From: Paenibacillus kobensis NBRC 15729
GTDB taxonomy: Bacteria > Bacillota > Bacilli > Paenibacillales > Paenibacillaceae
Length of the DNA stretch: 62,348 nt
Assembly (NCBI RefSeq): GCF_004000825.1
Contig: NZ_BILZ01000034.1
Span: 1-62,348 of the forward strand
Direction: 5' to 3'
Under the pieces are notes generated by a model. It was not told the origin of the DNA. It saw nothing but the letters and a program-made list of their open reading frames with translations, and did no database searches. Both the position numbers and the translations under genes were made by a program. Below, piece by piece: positions 16,998 to 26,116 of the stretch. Each line of letters starts with the position of its first letter. Position 1 is the first letter of the stretch.

Positions 16998-17939
16998 TTA
17001 TTCTTCCACTTTCCTCACGTCTACTGTTACTTGCAAACTCTGATCGCCCGTCCCTTGATAGATGCCTTTCACCGGCACGATATCCTTGTAGTCACGTCCA
17101 TGCGCCAGCTTTACGTACCGTTCGCCGATCGGCGATTCGTTCGTCGGATCGAACCCGCACCAGCCGAGCTTCGGTACATAGGCTTCGACCCAAGCATGCG
17201 ACGCTTGCTCGAAGTCCGCGCTGCCGCCTTGCAGATCGCCAACGAAATGATAGCCGCTCACATAACGCGCAGGAACGCCTCGCGCTCGGCATACGGCAAT
17301 CATCAGATGAGCAAAATCCTGACATACGCCGCGCCGCATCGTAATCATCTCGGATGCCTTCGTCTTCACGTTCGTCGCGCTCGGATCATAGATGAAGCTC
17401 GTGCGGATATGCTTGCTCAGCACGGCCAGCCAATCGTATACGCCGACAGCCGGCGTAACATCGACGGTTACCCCTCCGCCCCCTTCAGCCGCAGCCGATG
17501 AATCGTGAACGGTGCCGACAACTGGCACCTGTCCCATGAAGGAGACGATTTCCGGTGTTACTTCCGTATAAGAGGTCGGCAGCAGGAACTCGATGAAACG
17601 GTCCACCAATTCATCCGACATCAGCCGTGCCCATGCCTCCGCGGGCTTTAACTGCTGCTTGAGCAGACTTTCTTCGTTCGTGTACGATTCCGTCGTCACA
17701 AGGGTCATATTCGTACGAATGGTTAGCTTCGTATGCGGTTGGTTAACGGAAAAGGCGTGCACCCGGTTGCCGAAACAATCCTCGTATGTGAACAACGGTG
17801 CATTCGGCTCGATGGAGATGGAATGGTTATAGCAAGACTGCCGTTCGTTCGTGCTTGGTGTCAACCGAATTTCGTTGATGCTGTCGGTAATCGGTTCTGC
17901 GTAGCTATATTGGGTCATATGCGAGATATACAGCTTCAT
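16998..17939 (-). CDS. Transglutaminase-like cysteine peptidase family protein
   Basis: 313 residues from the ATG at 17939. It overlaps the stop of the alpha-E gene as ATGA and is preceded by GGGGGAGG. An N-terminal beta-sandwich domain (ISHMTQYSYAEPI, NEIRLTPSTNERQ) precedes the transglutaminase core with the triad in GVCQDFAHLM (Cys), SHAWVEAYV (His) and GFDPTNESP (Asp). It is the last gene of the ATP-grasp/alpha-E/transglutaminase cassette. Overlapping translation suggests the products work together, probably making or cutting amide bonds on an unknown peptide. Confidence 0.9.
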   Translation of the reverse strand: MKLYISHMTQYSYAEPITDSINEIRLTPSTNERQSCYNHSISIEPNAPLFTYEDCFGNRVHAFSVNQPHTKLTIRTNMTLVTTESYTNEESLLKQQLKPAEAWARLMSDELVDRFIEFLLPTSYTEVTPEIVSFMGQVPVVGTVHDSSAAAEGGGGVTVDVTPAVGVYDWLAVLSKHIRTSFIYDPSATNVKTKASEMITMRRGVCQDFAHLMIAVCRARGVPARYVSGYHFVGDLQGGSADFEQASHAWVEAYVPKLGWCGFDPTNESPIGERYVKLAHGRDYKDIVPVKGIYQGTGDQSLQVTVDVRKVEE

Positions 17940-18919
17940 GCGCTGGCCTCCCCCATCCGGAAAAACGTTTTGGCGAACGTCGTCCCTAACGACTCGCACG
18001 CGCTAAGCAAGTGCGCCGTTATCCGCCCGTCCCGGTCGAATACGAGATCATCCGTCTCCAAGCAGCCGATGTCTGCGATCACCTTGCCGACCTGCCGGAC
18101 GATCCGCTCATGCGAGACTCGGAGCGTCTTATCCTGCAGATCGATCGCCCTCATATGCTCGACGAGCTGCTGCAGGGCGAAATGGACGGAACGCGGAAAC
18201 GTCGGATTAAGCACGACGAATTCAATAATCGCTTCTACCGCGACGCTGTCCAAATAATTGCGGCGAAACGACTGGTAGCCGCTCACCGACTTCAACACCG
18301 CATGCAAGTAAGGATATGCATTGGCATTGTTCCAACCTTCGCCCTCCGCCGCATGCTCAACTGCCTGCATAATCCGAAGCGTGTTCTCCGCCCGCTCCAA
18401 GTACCGGCCGCATTCGATAAAATGCCATTCGTTCTCGCGCGGCATAACCGACTGGCAGTAGCCTTGGAACAAGGCGGTCCAATCTTTCGTCTGTCCAAAA
18501 AACTGGTGCGGCGAATTGCGGGTCAGATCGTCCGGCTGCTTCTCGCGAAGCCATAAGTAAAAGCCGTTGATCGCATCCCACAGCTCGCCCGGTACTTTCT
18601 CCCGCAGCGTTCTTAAGTTGTTCCTGGCATGATTAACGCATGAAACGAGTGAATTCGAGTTATCACGGTCGAGTGTTACGTACATGAGCACTTCCCGCTC
18701 CTCGTACGAATCATACTGCTGCTCGAATGCATGCCTGCTGCCCAGCGCATCAACGATGCGCGCCCATTTGCACATCGTTTCGACAGGCTCATCCCCTGCA
18801 CCGGCACGAAGCTCATCCTGTTGCAAATGATAGTGGACGTCAATCAGCCTCGCATGGTTCTCCGCGCGTTCCATATAACGGCCGATCCAGAACAGCGCTT
18901 CGGCATTTCGATTCAACAC
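17936..18919 (-). CDS. Alpha-E domain protein
   Basis: 327 residues, mostly helical. The signature N-terminus is LNRNAEALFWIGRYMERAEN, repeated in weaker form as ECGRYLERAENTLRIM near 200. No catalytic motif is recognised. Alpha-E proteins are known from conserved clusters with circularly permuted ATP-grasp proteins and transglutaminases. The gene starts 48 bases after the ATP-grasp stop and overlaps the transglutaminase start. Confidence 0.9.
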   Translation of the reverse strand: MLNRNAEALFWIGRYMERAENHARLIDVHYHLQQDELRAGAGDEPVETMCKWARIVDALGSRHAFEQQYDSYEEREVLMYVTLDRDNSNSLVSCVNHARNNLRTLREKVPGELWDAINGFYLWLREKQPDDLTRNSPHQFFGQTKDWTALFQGYCQSVMPRENEWHFIECGRYLERAENTLRIMQAVEHAAEGEGWNNANAYPYLHAVLKSVSGYQSFRRNYLDSVAVEAIIEFVVLNPTFPRSVHFALQQLVEHMRAIDLQDKTLRVSHERIVRQVGKVIADIGCLETDDLVFDRDGRITAHLLSACESLGTTFAKTFFRMGEASA

Positions 18920-18967
18920 GTTAATCCCTCCATTCGTTAACCATGTGCTCCATCCGCAATCTCTGAG

Positions 18968-20425
18968 CTAACGATTCAGCACCCACGTATCCTTAACGCC
19001 GCCGCCCTGCGACGAGTTGACGACGAGCGAGCCTTCATTAAGTGCAACTCGTGTGAGCCCGCCTGGGATGACATGAGATTCCGTTCCTTTGAGCACGAAT
19101 GCACGCAAGTCGATATGACGCGGCACCATAGCGCCGTCGAGCATGATCGGCGCCCTCGATAACCGCATCGTCGTCTGCGCGACATACTTCTCCGGCGTCT
19201 TGCGGATCGCGTCAGCGAAGAATGCGATCTCCTTGGCTGTTGCCTTCGGGCCGATCAGCATGCCGTAACCGCCGGACATTGACGTTTCCTTCACCACCAG
19301 CTCATCCAGATGAGCCAGCACATACTCCCGATCCTCTTTGCGCGACAAAATATAAGTCGGTACATTGCTCAGAATCGGCTCTTCCCCTAAGTAATACCGG
19401 ATCATATCCGGCACGAACGCATAGACGGCCTTGTCGTCGGCTACACCGGTTCCCGGTGCGTTCGCGATCGCGACATTGCCTGCCCGATAAGCGTTCATCA
19501 AGCCCGGTACGCCAAGCAGCGAGCTCGGATTGAACGCCAGCGGATCAAGATAATCGTCATCGATGCGGCGGTAAATAACATCGACCTGACATAACCCGCT
19601 TAAAGTGCGAATATATATTTTATGATCTTTATAGACAAGATCCCGCCCTTCGACGAGATGCAGTCCCATCTGTTGTGCAAGAAATGTATGCTCGAAGTAG
19701 GCTGAATTATACGCGCCAGGACTGAGCAGCGCGATAACCGGATCTTTCTTGCCCGAAGGAGCAAGCGACTTGAGCGAACCCAGAAAGATGTTCAAGCTCC
19801 GCTCGATATCCTGCACCGAGCAAGACAAATATAAGTCGTGGAACAGCTCGCTCATCATGGTCCTGCCTTTATACAGATAAGAGAACCCGGAAGGCGAGCG
19901 CAAATTGTCTTCCAGCACCAAATATCGGCCTCTCTCGTCCCGGATCAGATCGATGCCCGAAGCTGTAATATAAACGCCGCCAGGTACGTCTACTCCAACC
20001 ATCTCCGGACGGAAATAAGGGTTCGAGACGATCATCCGGCGCGGAATAATGCCATCTTTTATAATGTGTTGTTCATGATAGATGTCGTGGATGAATGCGT
20101 TAAGCGCTTGTATGCGCTGGCGGAGGCCCCGGTCGATCGCTTCCCATTCATGCTTGGGAATGACGCGGGGGATGTAATCGAAAGGAATCGTTCGTTCAAG
20201 AGGCTCAGACTGGTTCGGCTCATAAAGGGTAAAAGTGATCCCTTCCTCCAGCATCCGCTGATTCAGAGCCTGCTGCCTTGCGGCCTGCTCTGCGGGCTTC
20301 ATGCGGGAGAACAGCCGGTGAACCGGTTCATAGTGCGGACGAACGGCATAGTCCGAGTCAAACATTTCGTCATAGAACGAATGCGAATCGTAATAATGGG
20401 TCTGCGACTGCCTGGCCGTCGACAT
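18968..20425 (-). CDS. Circularly permuted ATP-grasp protein
   Basis: 485 residues from the ATG at 20425, preceded by GGAGGAGGCGG at good spacing. The ORF extends back to 20488 but without a better site. Motifs of the CP_ATPgrasp_2 family are visible: ALNAFIHDIYHEQHIIKDG, RDERGRYLVLEDNLRSPSG, YRRIDDDYLDPLAF, and VVKETSMSGGYGMLIGP with the nucleotide-binding Lys and Gly-rich loop. ATP-grasp enzymes join a carboxylate to an amine through an acyl phosphate, so this is the likely amide-forming member of the three-gene cassette. The substrate is unknown. Confidence 0.9.
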   Translation of the reverse strand: MSTARQSQTHYYDSHSFYDEMFDSDYAVRPHYEPVHRLFSRMKPAEQAARQQALNQRMLEEGITFTLYEPNQSEPLERTIPFDYIPRVIPKHEWEAIDRGLRQRIQALNAFIHDIYHEQHIIKDGIIPRRMIVSNPYFRPEMVGVDVPGGVYITASGIDLIRDERGRYLVLEDNLRSPSGFSYLYKGRTMMSELFHDLYLSCSVQDIERSLNIFLGSLKSLAPSGKKDPVIALLSPGAYNSAYFEHTFLAQQMGLHLVEGRDLVYKDHKIYIRTLSGLCQVDVIYRRIDDDYLDPLAFNPSSLLGVPGLMNAYRAGNVAIANAPGTGVADDKAVYAFVPDMIRYYLGEEPILSNVPTYILSRKEDREYVLAHLDELVVKETSMSGGYGMLIGPKATAKEIAFFADAIRKTPEKYVAQTTMRLSRAPIMLDGAMVPRHIDLRAFVLKGTESHVIPGGLTRVALNEGSLVVNSSQGGGVKDTWVLNR

Positions 20426-20845
20426 GTCAACCGCCTCCTCCAAGGTGCTGCAGCAACCTGCCCAATCGTGCCAACCGCCGTTACGCAAGTTTGTGTCACG
20501 AATTGTTACATATTAGCCGCAAATTGTTAATGGATTTATTTAAATCCTACTATATTCACGCCACACGTGTCAACTTTCTTAACACAATGTAGTAGGTCTG
20601 CGGTAACAACGAAGACAGGATCCTTGAGGGACCCTGTCTTCTATTATCCACGCGCGTCTATCCATAACTATTCGTCGTATAATCCTCGATTCCTAGTGTC
20701 CGAGGTCGTCCAACGAATCTTTTGTTTGGCAGAGAACGCCTTATTGGAGTATATGCTCGAGCTTAACGAAATATGCCTATCGAATAATGCAAAATTTTGA
20801 CGCAATTCCCCTGCTCGCCATCCCAGCGGCAAGTTAGCTTATGGA
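20426..20845. other. Intergenic region with one hairpin
   Basis: No gene is supported here. A hairpin GAAGACAGGATCC/GGACCCTGTCTTC at 20611-20643 has no U-tract on either side. It may be a weak terminator for the MATE gene (stop 20846) or a regulatory stem ahead of the ATP-grasp cassette. Confidence 0.4.
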
Positions 20846-22189
20846 TTAATGAGCGGCTGCCTCTTTCACCCGGATCGTCGACCAATTGGTTCGATAGAAA
20901 CGGTACATGACGGACAGACCGAATACGGTTAAGTAGGAGTACAGCGCAAGCCAGGCGCCCATGCTTCCCATATCGAATACGAAGATGAATAAGTACGCTA
21001 GCGGTACGAACAGCGCCCAGGAACAGATAACCGAGATCCGAAGCAAGAACGTCGTCTCGCCTAATCCGCGCATGCAGCCGGCATAGACGTTGAGCAAACC
21101 GTCGAATATTTGCAAGAAAGCGGATATGCTGATCAAATGGGCTGCTAATTTGTAGACATCCGGATCGCTCGTATAGATGTGTGCGATAGGTACGGCGAAG
21201 ATAAGCTCGCACGTGCCAAGCAACAGCAGGAACAACGATCCAAGTATGGCAACGTCGGTCCCCGCCCTGCGGCCCAGCTTCGGCTCGCTCTGCCCGACAT
21301 ACCTGCCGACCAGTATCGTAGCCGTCGAGCCGAATGCGAATGCCGGCATGAAGCCGAACGACATAATGCTAAGCGCGACTTCGTTCGCAGCTAGCGCTTG
21401 ATCACCGAGCCGCGCCACGAAGGCCGTGAACAGGTACATCGCCAGACTCAGCGAGAACTCTTGCACGCCGAGCTTGCCGCTCTCCGAGACGATCAGACGC
21501 ATTTCGCGCCAATCGATTCGCGGAAGGATGCGTGTGCCATACTTCCGGTGCAGGATTAAGAAGAATACATAGCCGCAGACGGCTGTTTGAACGACCTCGC
21601 CGACAACGATGGCCAGACCTGCGCCTTTCAGACCGAGCTCCGGCATTCCCCAGTGCCCGTAAGTCAGCGCATATGTGCCGGCCAGCATTAGACCGTTCGC
21701 GATCATCGAGACGATCATCGACATTCTCGTAGCGCCGATGCCGCGCAGAAAGCCATGAAAAGCAAAGTTGAATATACCGAAAGCCATCGCATAGAATCGA
21801 AGCTCCGTATACAGTGTGCCGGTCGAGACGAGCTCATCAGAGCCGCCGGTCAGCCGCAGCAGATCATCTGCGAACAGCCAGCCGAATAAGGCGAGCAGTA
21901 CTGCGAATATGCCGCATAGGTAGAACGCGAAGTACGTTCTCTCAATTCCTTTACGCATATTGCCCGCGCCGTCGTTCTGGGCCACTAAGTAATTGACCGT
22001 ATGGCCAATGCCGGAGAAGATGGCGAATGCATTATACATAATGATGTTAACAACGCCGACGATTGCAATAAACAGAAAACCAAGCTTGCCGACAATAACG
22101 AGGTTGATGGTGGCGGTCGTCGTCTGGCTCGCGAAAGCGACGAGAGACGGGATCGCCAACATCAAAATTTGTTTCCAGTTGCGAATCAT
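20846..22189 (-). CDS. MATE-family efflux transporter
   Basis: 447 residues and about 12 predicted membrane helices. The family features are the N-terminal IRNWKQILMLAIPSLVAFASQ and two homologous halves (helix turn motifs GFLRGIGATRMSMIVS and GCMRGLGETTFLLRIS). It exports drugs or metabolites in exchange for Na+ or H+. AAAAGAGGAG precedes the ATG. A hairpin lies directly upstream of that ribosome site. The substrate is not predictable. Confidence 0.92.
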   Translation of the reverse strand: MIRNWKQILMLAIPSLVAFASQTTTATINLVIVGKLGFLFIAIVGVVNIIMYNAFAIFSGIGHTVNYLVAQNDGAGNMRKGIERTYFAFYLCGIFAVLLALFGWLFADDLLRLTGGSDELVSTGTLYTELRFYAMAFGIFNFAFHGFLRGIGATRMSMIVSMIANGLMLAGTYALTYGHWGMPELGLKGAGLAIVVGEVVQTAVCGYVFFLILHRKYGTRILPRIDWREMRLIVSESGKLGVQEFSLSLAMYLFTAFVARLGDQALAANEVALSIMSFGFMPAFAFGSTATILVGRYVGQSEPKLGRRAGTDVAILGSLFLLLLGTCELIFAVPIAHIYTSDPDVYKLAAHLISISAFLQIFDGLLNVYAGCMRGLGETTFLLRISVICSWALFVPLAYLFIFVFDMGSMGAWLALYSYLTVFGLSVMYRFYRTNWSTIRVKEAAAH

Positions 22190-22203
22190 GATGCTCCTCT
22201 TTT

Positions 22204-22230
22204 CTGCACAAGTTGTCCTTAATTGTGCAG
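22204..22230 (-). promoter_or_regulatory. Hairpin upstream of the MATE ribosome site
   Basis: CTGCACAA/TTGTGCAG is separated from the GGAG ribosome site by about four bases and is not followed by a U-tract. It is a candidate translational control element. Confidence 0.35.
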
Positions 22231-22305
22231 GAGGCCTTAGGGCAAGTCAATATGCATTGTTGCTGCTAATATTGCCATTCTTGACGTTATCGGCGCTTAG
22301 ATGCA

Positions 22306-23100
22306 TTACTGCCGAACCGCCGTTACGCGCAGCCGTCTGTAATCGATGAACCATTGGCCGTCCCGGTACAGCGAAGGCCGGACACGCTCCTCGGTCATTC
22401 GGACAACCGCTTCCGCCTCTTCGCCGCTGAGACCGGACAGAATGCCGTCCGCGAACGTCGCAAGCCAGCCCCGAACGCCCTGTTCTCCCCCCGTCTGCGG
22501 AGTAGGACGGTCGAACAAAGTTGCCGTCCGCACCTCGAAGCCTGCCTGCTCCAGAACGGCGCTGTATTCCCCAATCGTCGGGAAATACCAAGGGTTAACG
22601 AAAGGCTTGCTGACGTTCAGCGCCGCGAACGACTCGCGCAGCCCTTCGACGACTGCCTCGACATTGCCGCTGCCGCCAAACTCGGCAACAAATCTTCCGC
22701 CTGGTTTCAGCGAAGCCGCAATGCTCGCTGCCGCCCCTTCCGCATCTTTCATCCAATGAAGCGCCGCGTTGCTGAATACAGCATCCGCCGGACGCTCTGC
22801 GCGGTACTTCTGGCCGTCCGCCGTCATGAATGCGATCGAAGGATACTTGGCTTTCGCGCTCGCGATCATATCCGCCGAGAAGTCGATGCCCGTAACGACC
22901 GCCCCTCTTGCCGCAATCGCCGAAGCAAGCTCTCCTGTCCCGCAGCCCCAATCGATTACCGTCTCATACGGTTTTACGTCCAGCAGATCGACCAGCGGTG
23001 CGCCATACGCCGAGACGAATGCCATATCCGAGTCATAGCTCTCCGGCCTCCACGTTTGCTGCTGCTTCGCTTCTCCCGTTTGCCCGTTCACGTTGGTCAT
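22306..23100 (-). CDS. Class I SAM-dependent methyltransferase, trans-aconitate methyltransferase-like
   Basis: 264 residues from the ATG at 23100. A GTG three codons earlier lies too close to GAGAGGGA. The Rossmann methyltransferase motifs are VIDWGCGTGELASAIAARG (SAM loop), VTGIDFSADMI (acidic end of beta-2) and DAVFSNAALHWM. The C-terminal lid (NPWYFPTIGEYSAVLEQAGF) resembles trans-aconitate methyltransferase and BioC-like enzymes. It is monocistronic and cytoplasmic. The substrate is a guess. Confidence 0.88.
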   Translation of the reverse strand: MTNVNGQTGEAKQQQTWRPESYDSDMAFVSAYGAPLVDLLDVKPYETVIDWGCGTGELASAIAARGAVVTGIDFSADMIASAKAKYPSIAFMTADGQKYRAERPADAVFSNAALHWMKDAEGAAASIAASLKPGGRFVAEFGGSGNVEAVVEGLRESFAALNVSKPFVNPWYFPTIGEYSAVLEQAGFEVRTATLFDRPTPQTGGEQGVRGWLATFADGILSGLSGEEAEAVVRMTEERVRPSLYRDGQWFIDYRRLRVTAVRQ

Positions 23101-23469
23101 TACAGCCACTCCCTCTCTTGCAAATATTAGGTGTAAGTTATTAATCCATTTATACCACGAGCTTTGTAATTAATAAAATATATAAAACCTATTTCATTTA
23201 TAGCTACAACCTATCAATCTAACAAAAAGACCTCGACTCCCGCTGCGAAGCGGAAACATTTCAAAGACGCTTACATTCATACCCGGAACCGGTTGCTGCG
23301 GTTGGCTAGGGTGTAACGTGCTGCATTCTTTTACGGTATACTTCATCACCTTGTATTCAGACTGGCTTCAAACCAAAAGCCCGGCGCCTGAACCGATCCG
23401 TACAAGGTTACGTACAGATCGCCCCAGGCGCCGGGCTATTTTCCCCATGGCGCCGCTATCGCGCTTAAA
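23101..23469. other. Intergenic region between the methyltransferase and GH31 genes
   Basis: This region holds the AT-rich promoter side of the methyltransferase gene (a TATAAA at 23150-23155 on the minus strand) and the GH31 terminator at 23378-23437. I see no reading frame worth calling. Confidence 0.5.
23378..23437 (-). terminator. Terminator of the module C transport/GH31 genes
   Basis: A perfect 13-bp stem AGCCCGGCGCCTG/CAGGCGCCGGGCT with a long loop is followed on the minus strand by TTTGGTTT. It lies 33 bases past the GH31 stop. Confidence 0.8.
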
Positions 23470-25911
23470 CTATTTCGTACTGCCAGCCGTCCATTCGATG
23501 CGTGCCGGCCATTGCTCAAACTTAGCCGAGACGATACCGTAGCCTGCTGCCGTCGCTGCTTCAATGCTGCCGGACAATGCGATCCGCTCGCCGTCAGCCG
23601 ACCAAGCGCGAACCTGCGTCATGCCGCTGCGCAAGCCGCGGATCGTGACGCTGAGCGGCCCCTCGCTGCCGAAGCCTTGGTGCAGCACTTGCGTCGACAG
23701 CATAACCGTGTCGCCTTCATCCTGCAGCGCCAGCTCCAACTGATTGAACTTGCCGATCCGGTATTCGTCCGTCAAGCCGTCATCCTCGTAATGGCGCTGC
23801 ATGCTGCTGCAGCCGGATGCCGGCACGAACAATTCAAGATGCCGCGAAACGGCTGCCGGAGCCGACGTATGTTGCACCGCTTCTGCCTGCTGCACAATAA
23901 CCGATCCGGCGCGTACGTAGAGCGGCATCGTCTCAAGCGGCGCATCCGCCAAGACATAGCGGCCGCCTTCAAGACGCTCGCCCGTCCAATAATCGAACCA
24001 TTCGCCCTCCGGCAAATAAACCGACCGGCACAGAACGCCAGGCTTCGTAACCGGCGCGGCGAGAATATCCGTTCCGAGCATGAACTGGTCGTTCAGATTC
24101 GATACGTTCGGATCGTTCGGATACTCCAGCACGAGCGGACGAACGAGCGGAATGCCCGTCTCATGAGCCTCGCGGAACAGGCTGTAGATCGTCGGCATCA
24201 ACCGATAGCGCAGGCTGATATAGGTCCGGCAAATATCCTCAACCGCCTCACCGAACGCCCATGGCTCCTGACGAATCGAGCCCAGCTCACTGTGGTTGCG
24301 GAAGTATGGCAGCAGCGAGCCCGCTTGCGTCCAGCGTGCCAGAAGCTCGCCTCCGCTGTGGCTGGCGAAGCCGCCGACATCCGCGCCCGTGAAAGCTACA
24401 CCCGACAGTCCTAAGTTCATAATCATCGGAATCGACTGCGCCAGATGCTCCCAATAGCTGCGGTTGTCGCCTGTCCATACGGTTGCATACTTTTGAATTC
24501 CGGCATAGCCTGCGCGCGTCAAGACGAAAGGACGCTCGCCTTCCAGCAGCCGCTCCAGTCCAAGATAGGTCGCCTTGGACATCCAGAGTCCGTACAGATT
24601 GTGGAGCTCGCCGTGCGTTCTCGGCACGCCGTTGTTATGATGCATCACTTCGATGTCCATCGTCTTGTTCTCGCTGTCGAACACCGACGGCTCATTCATG
24701 TCGTTCCAGATGCCGGAGATGCCCATCTCGGTATAGAACGAATGGAGATCGCCCCACCACTGGGCCGCTTCCGGATTGGAGAAGTCCGGGAACACGCTCT
24801 CGCCAGGCCATACTTTGCCCGAGAACAGATCGCCTTCCAAGAACTTGCAGAAATAATTGCTGCGGATCCCTTCCCGGTATGTCTCATCCGCCGCCGTCTT
24901 CTTAACGCCCGGATCAACGATCGGCACGATGCGAATGCCCATCTCCTTCAGCTCGGCGATCATCCCTTTCGGATCCGGGAAACGGACCGGGTCGAACGTA
25001 AAGACGCGATAGCTTTCCATATAGTGAATATCAAGATAGAAAGCGTCGCAAGGAATGCCCTTCTCGCGGAAGGTGCGCGCGAGCGTCAGCACTTCCTCTT
25101 GGTCCATGTAGCTGTAGCGGGATTGATGGTAGCCAAGCGACCATTTCGGCGGCATTGCCATCCGTCCCGTCAATTCCGTGTAGCGGCTGACGACGGATTT
25201 CATGTCAGGACCTGTAATGACGTAGTAACGAAGTGCGCCGGTCGCGCAGCCGAGGCTGAACAAGTCCGTGAACGAACGCATATCGACGAACGTACGGCCC
25301 GGATTATCGAGGAAAATGCCGCTGCACGACTCCCCGTTATCGTGCACGACGAACGGAATCGACTGATACAGCGCATCGATATCCTGCACGTGCGGCGAAT
25401 AGACGTCCGTATTCCACATCTCGTACCGCTCGCCGGCTTTGTTCAGGAATCCAGCTTTCTCGCCAAGACCATAGAACCGGGACGACGAGGAGCGGGAGAA
25501 GTAAGCGCAAGCTTTCCACTTATCGTTCCAAGCCAATCCCGTCTGGTTGGCATATACGCTGCCATCTGCAGCCGAGAATGCGATAGACGACGTGTGCAGA
25601 TCCATTTGAACAGTCTGCTTGCCGCCGCGAATCGTAAGCAGCCTGCCATCCGTCTCCCAGGTCGCCGCTTGCTGCGGAGGGAGCTCGACCTCATTCGTTC
25701 CTGCCGCCGCATCGATGTCGCCTGCGCCTTGCAGCGTCACTTGCACGAAATCAGTGCCGAAGAAGGCGATATCGAGCGTGCCCTGAGCATACTGCAGACG
25801 AATGGCGCCGTTCTCCCTCTCTATTACGTTGCTCACTGTTCCTAGCGGACGGTCTCCTTCCGCCCGCTTCTCGATATGGTTATCCGGATGAATCGTTTCA
25901 CTGTTCAGCAT
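23470..25911 (-). CDS. Glycoside hydrolase family 31 alpha-glycosidase
   Basis: 813 residues with no signal peptide. An N-terminal beta-sandwich (RFYGLGEKAG, WNTDVYSPHVQD) precedes the GH31 barrel (KWSLGYHQSRYSYMDQEEV, DAFYLDIHYM). The nucleophile is in GIWNDMNEPSVF and the acid/base Asp in WTGDNRSYWEHL, followed by GVAFTGADVGGF. C-terminal beta domains end in AGSVIVQQ-type sequence. AAAGGAG precedes the ATG. It is the last gene of module C, so it most likely splits imported alpha-glucosides or alpha-xylosides. The family does not allow a choice between glucosidase and xylosidase here. Confidence 0.93.
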   Translation of the reverse strand: MLNSETIHPDNHIEKRAEGDRPLGTVSNVIERENGAIRLQYAQGTLDIAFFGTDFVQVTLQGAGDIDAAAGTNEVELPPQQAATWETDGRLLTIRGGKQTVQMDLHTSSIAFSAADGSVYANQTGLAWNDKWKACAYFSRSSSSRFYGLGEKAGFLNKAGERYEMWNTDVYSPHVQDIDALYQSIPFVVHDNGESCSGIFLDNPGRTFVDMRSFTDLFSLGCATGALRYYVITGPDMKSVVSRYTELTGRMAMPPKWSLGYHQSRYSYMDQEEVLTLARTFREKGIPCDAFYLDIHYMESYRVFTFDPVRFPDPKGMIAELKEMGIRIVPIVDPGVKKTAADETYREGIRSNYFCKFLEGDLFSGKVWPGESVFPDFSNPEAAQWWGDLHSFYTEMGISGIWNDMNEPSVFDSENKTMDIEVMHHNNGVPRTHGELHNLYGLWMSKATYLGLERLLEGERPFVLTRAGYAGIQKYATVWTGDNRSYWEHLAQSIPMIMNLGLSGVAFTGADVGGFASHSGGELLARWTQAGSLLPYFRNHSELGSIRQEPWAFGEAVEDICRTYISLRYRLMPTIYSLFREAHETGIPLVRPLVLEYPNDPNVSNLNDQFMLGTDILAAPVTKPGVLCRSVYLPEGEWFDYWTGERLEGGRYVLADAPLETMPLYVRAGSVIVQQAEAVQHTSAPAAVSRHLELFVPASGCSSMQRHYEDDGLTDEYRIGKFNQLELALQDEGDTVMLSTQVLHQGFGSEGPLSVTIRGLRSGMTQVRAWSADGERIALSGSIEAATAAGYGIVSAKFEQWPARIEWTAGSTK

Positions 25912-25992
25912 GGTTGCTCTCCTTTATGTTTAGTTGCGCCGCTCCTTGCGAAAGTCGCATGCGCATGGATGGATTGTGCCAGCCAATCAGAG

Positions 25993-26023
25993 ACGGGCCA
26001 ATACCGCATGGGTATTGACCCGT
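25993..26023 (-). promoter_or_regulatory. Hairpin between the second permease and GH31 genes
   Basis: The arms ACGGGCCAATACC/GGTATTGACCCGT have a 5-base loop and no U-tract. Sequence-related to the hairpin at 27918-27959, it is probably an mRNA-stability or processing stem within the operon. Confidence 0.55.
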
Positions 26024-26116
26024 TCCTCTACTTCCATTATAGGAAAAGCTCAGCGGCTGACGATGTGCGTTGTTACGCAAGATCGTGTCCGTTCTTACGC
26101 AGTTTCGCTTCTGCAA

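Noticed and set aside
20611-20643. Firm terminator call for the MATE gene
   Set aside because: The hairpin is 200 bases past the stop and has no U-tract in either direction, so it is only noted in the intergenic entry.
24445-25845. 466-codon plus-strand frame
   Set aside because: It is antisense to the GH31 gene and has shadow-type composition.
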